From contig AP024878.1 in assembly GCA_024346935.1 (NCBI GenBank), positions 1,860,001 through 1,924,000 on the forward strand: 64,000 bases of DNA. The letters run 5' to 3'. The position numbers and the translations under genes were made by a program. Each line of letters starts with the position of its first letter. Position 1 is the first letter of the stretch. The DNA comes from Vibrio inusitatus. Lineage in GTDB: Bacteria; Pseudomonadota; Gammaproteobacteria; Enterobacterales; Vibrionaceae. The notes under the pieces are model-generated. The model made no database searches and had not been told where the DNA came from. It was given only the letters and a program-made list of their open reading frames with translations. This document shows, one piece after another, positions 63,915-64,000 of the stretch.

Positions 63915-64000
63915 CTACCACCACCCTTCAAACATAATGCCCGCAGAAGCCACGTCATATTTTGCTTCTAATCGCTTATCAACCTGTCCATAAGTCACAT
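63915..64000 (-). CDS. Outer-membrane porin C-terminus, partial (5' beyond window)
   Basis: The last 28 codons of a leftward gene enter from the right edge, reading VTYGQVDKRLEAKYDVASAG followed by IMFEGWW and a TAG stop. Alternating residues and a terminal aromatic (WW) are the signature of the last strand of outer-membrane beta-barrels. The ending resembles LamB-type sugar porins (their end is MEIWW). Being directly upstream of the solute-binding gene in the same direction, it is probably the outer-membrane entry for the oligosaccharides. Only a short part is visible, so family assignment is tentative. Confidence 0.55.
   Translation of the reverse strand, partial: VTYGQVDKRLEAKYDVASAGIMFEGWW

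Overview
The window looks like Vibrionaceae DNA, most likely Vibrio. Supporting signs are a moderately AT-rich sequence, a TorC/TorA trimethylamine N-oxide respiration pair, two BCCT transporters, a Zur repressor with a Zur-type box on an M23 endopeptidase gene, a CCGSCS-motif small protein, and protein sequences close to what I know from Vibrio. The genus is an inference from protein character, not from an rRNA or a database search. No rRNA, tRNA, CRISPR array, prophage or complete insertion sequence was recognised.

Layout. 1-2 kb: the 5' part of a BCCT transporter gene and a small membrane protein. 2-6 kb: a class A penicillin-binding protein (PBP1b type), a VOC protein and an isochorismatase-fold hydrolase. 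6-9.5 kb: torC-torA. 10-12.5 kb: an ABC-F ATPase and a glutathione-transferase-like protein. 13-16.6 kb: an accessory chaperone cluster of DnaK, a 54-residue membrane protein, a zinc-finger-less DnaJ and GrpE. 17-19.2 kb: an M19 dipeptidase-like protein with altered metal ligands, a small secreted protein and zur. 19.8-23 kb: a GH16 beta-glucanase with circularly permuted order, between two LacI-family regulators. 23-26.4 kb: a membrane protein, an alx/TerC transporter behind a yybP-ykoY (Mn2+) riboswitch, and a Bcr/CflA-type exporter. 26.7-33 kb: a lipoprotein, the M23 endopeptidase, an L,D-transpeptidase-like protein, an aromatic amino acid permease and a second BCCT transporter. 33.7-41.6 kb: an RND efflux pair, a DUF1499 protein, a beta-trefoil protein and a two-component system. 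42-45.3 kb: a YeiH-type transporter, a decayed IS5-like remnant, a likely nitric-oxide-responsive pair (CCGSCS protein plus DUF1971 protein) and a DUF1840 protein. 45.8-53.5 kb: three exported serine hydrolases with a frameshifted SDR gene, a LysR regulator, a BOF protein and a broken LysR gene. 54.2-64 kb: a beta-glucan/xylan utilisation locus transcribed leftwards (porin end, solute-binding protein, GH9, GH10, three-module lipoprotein, GH94).

How the genes fit together. The right end reads as one pathway. An outer-membrane porin and surface or periplasmic GH9 and GH10 enzymes would make oligosaccharides, a family-5 solute-binding protein would capture them, and a cytoplasmic GH94 phosphorylase would split them. 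The GH16 enzyme and the two LacI regulators 33 kb away could belong to the same regulon. Zinc status (zur plus the boxed M23 gene), manganese (riboswitch plus alx) and nitric oxide (NsrR-like box) are three separate stress inputs visible in the DNA.

The most rewarding points to check are the permuted GH16, the NsrR-like box in front of the CCGSCS/DUF1971 pair, the hidden 54-residue gene in the chaperone cluster, the three-module glycan-locus lipoprotein, and a family of diverged 24-base repeats scattered between 41.7 and 53.8 kb.
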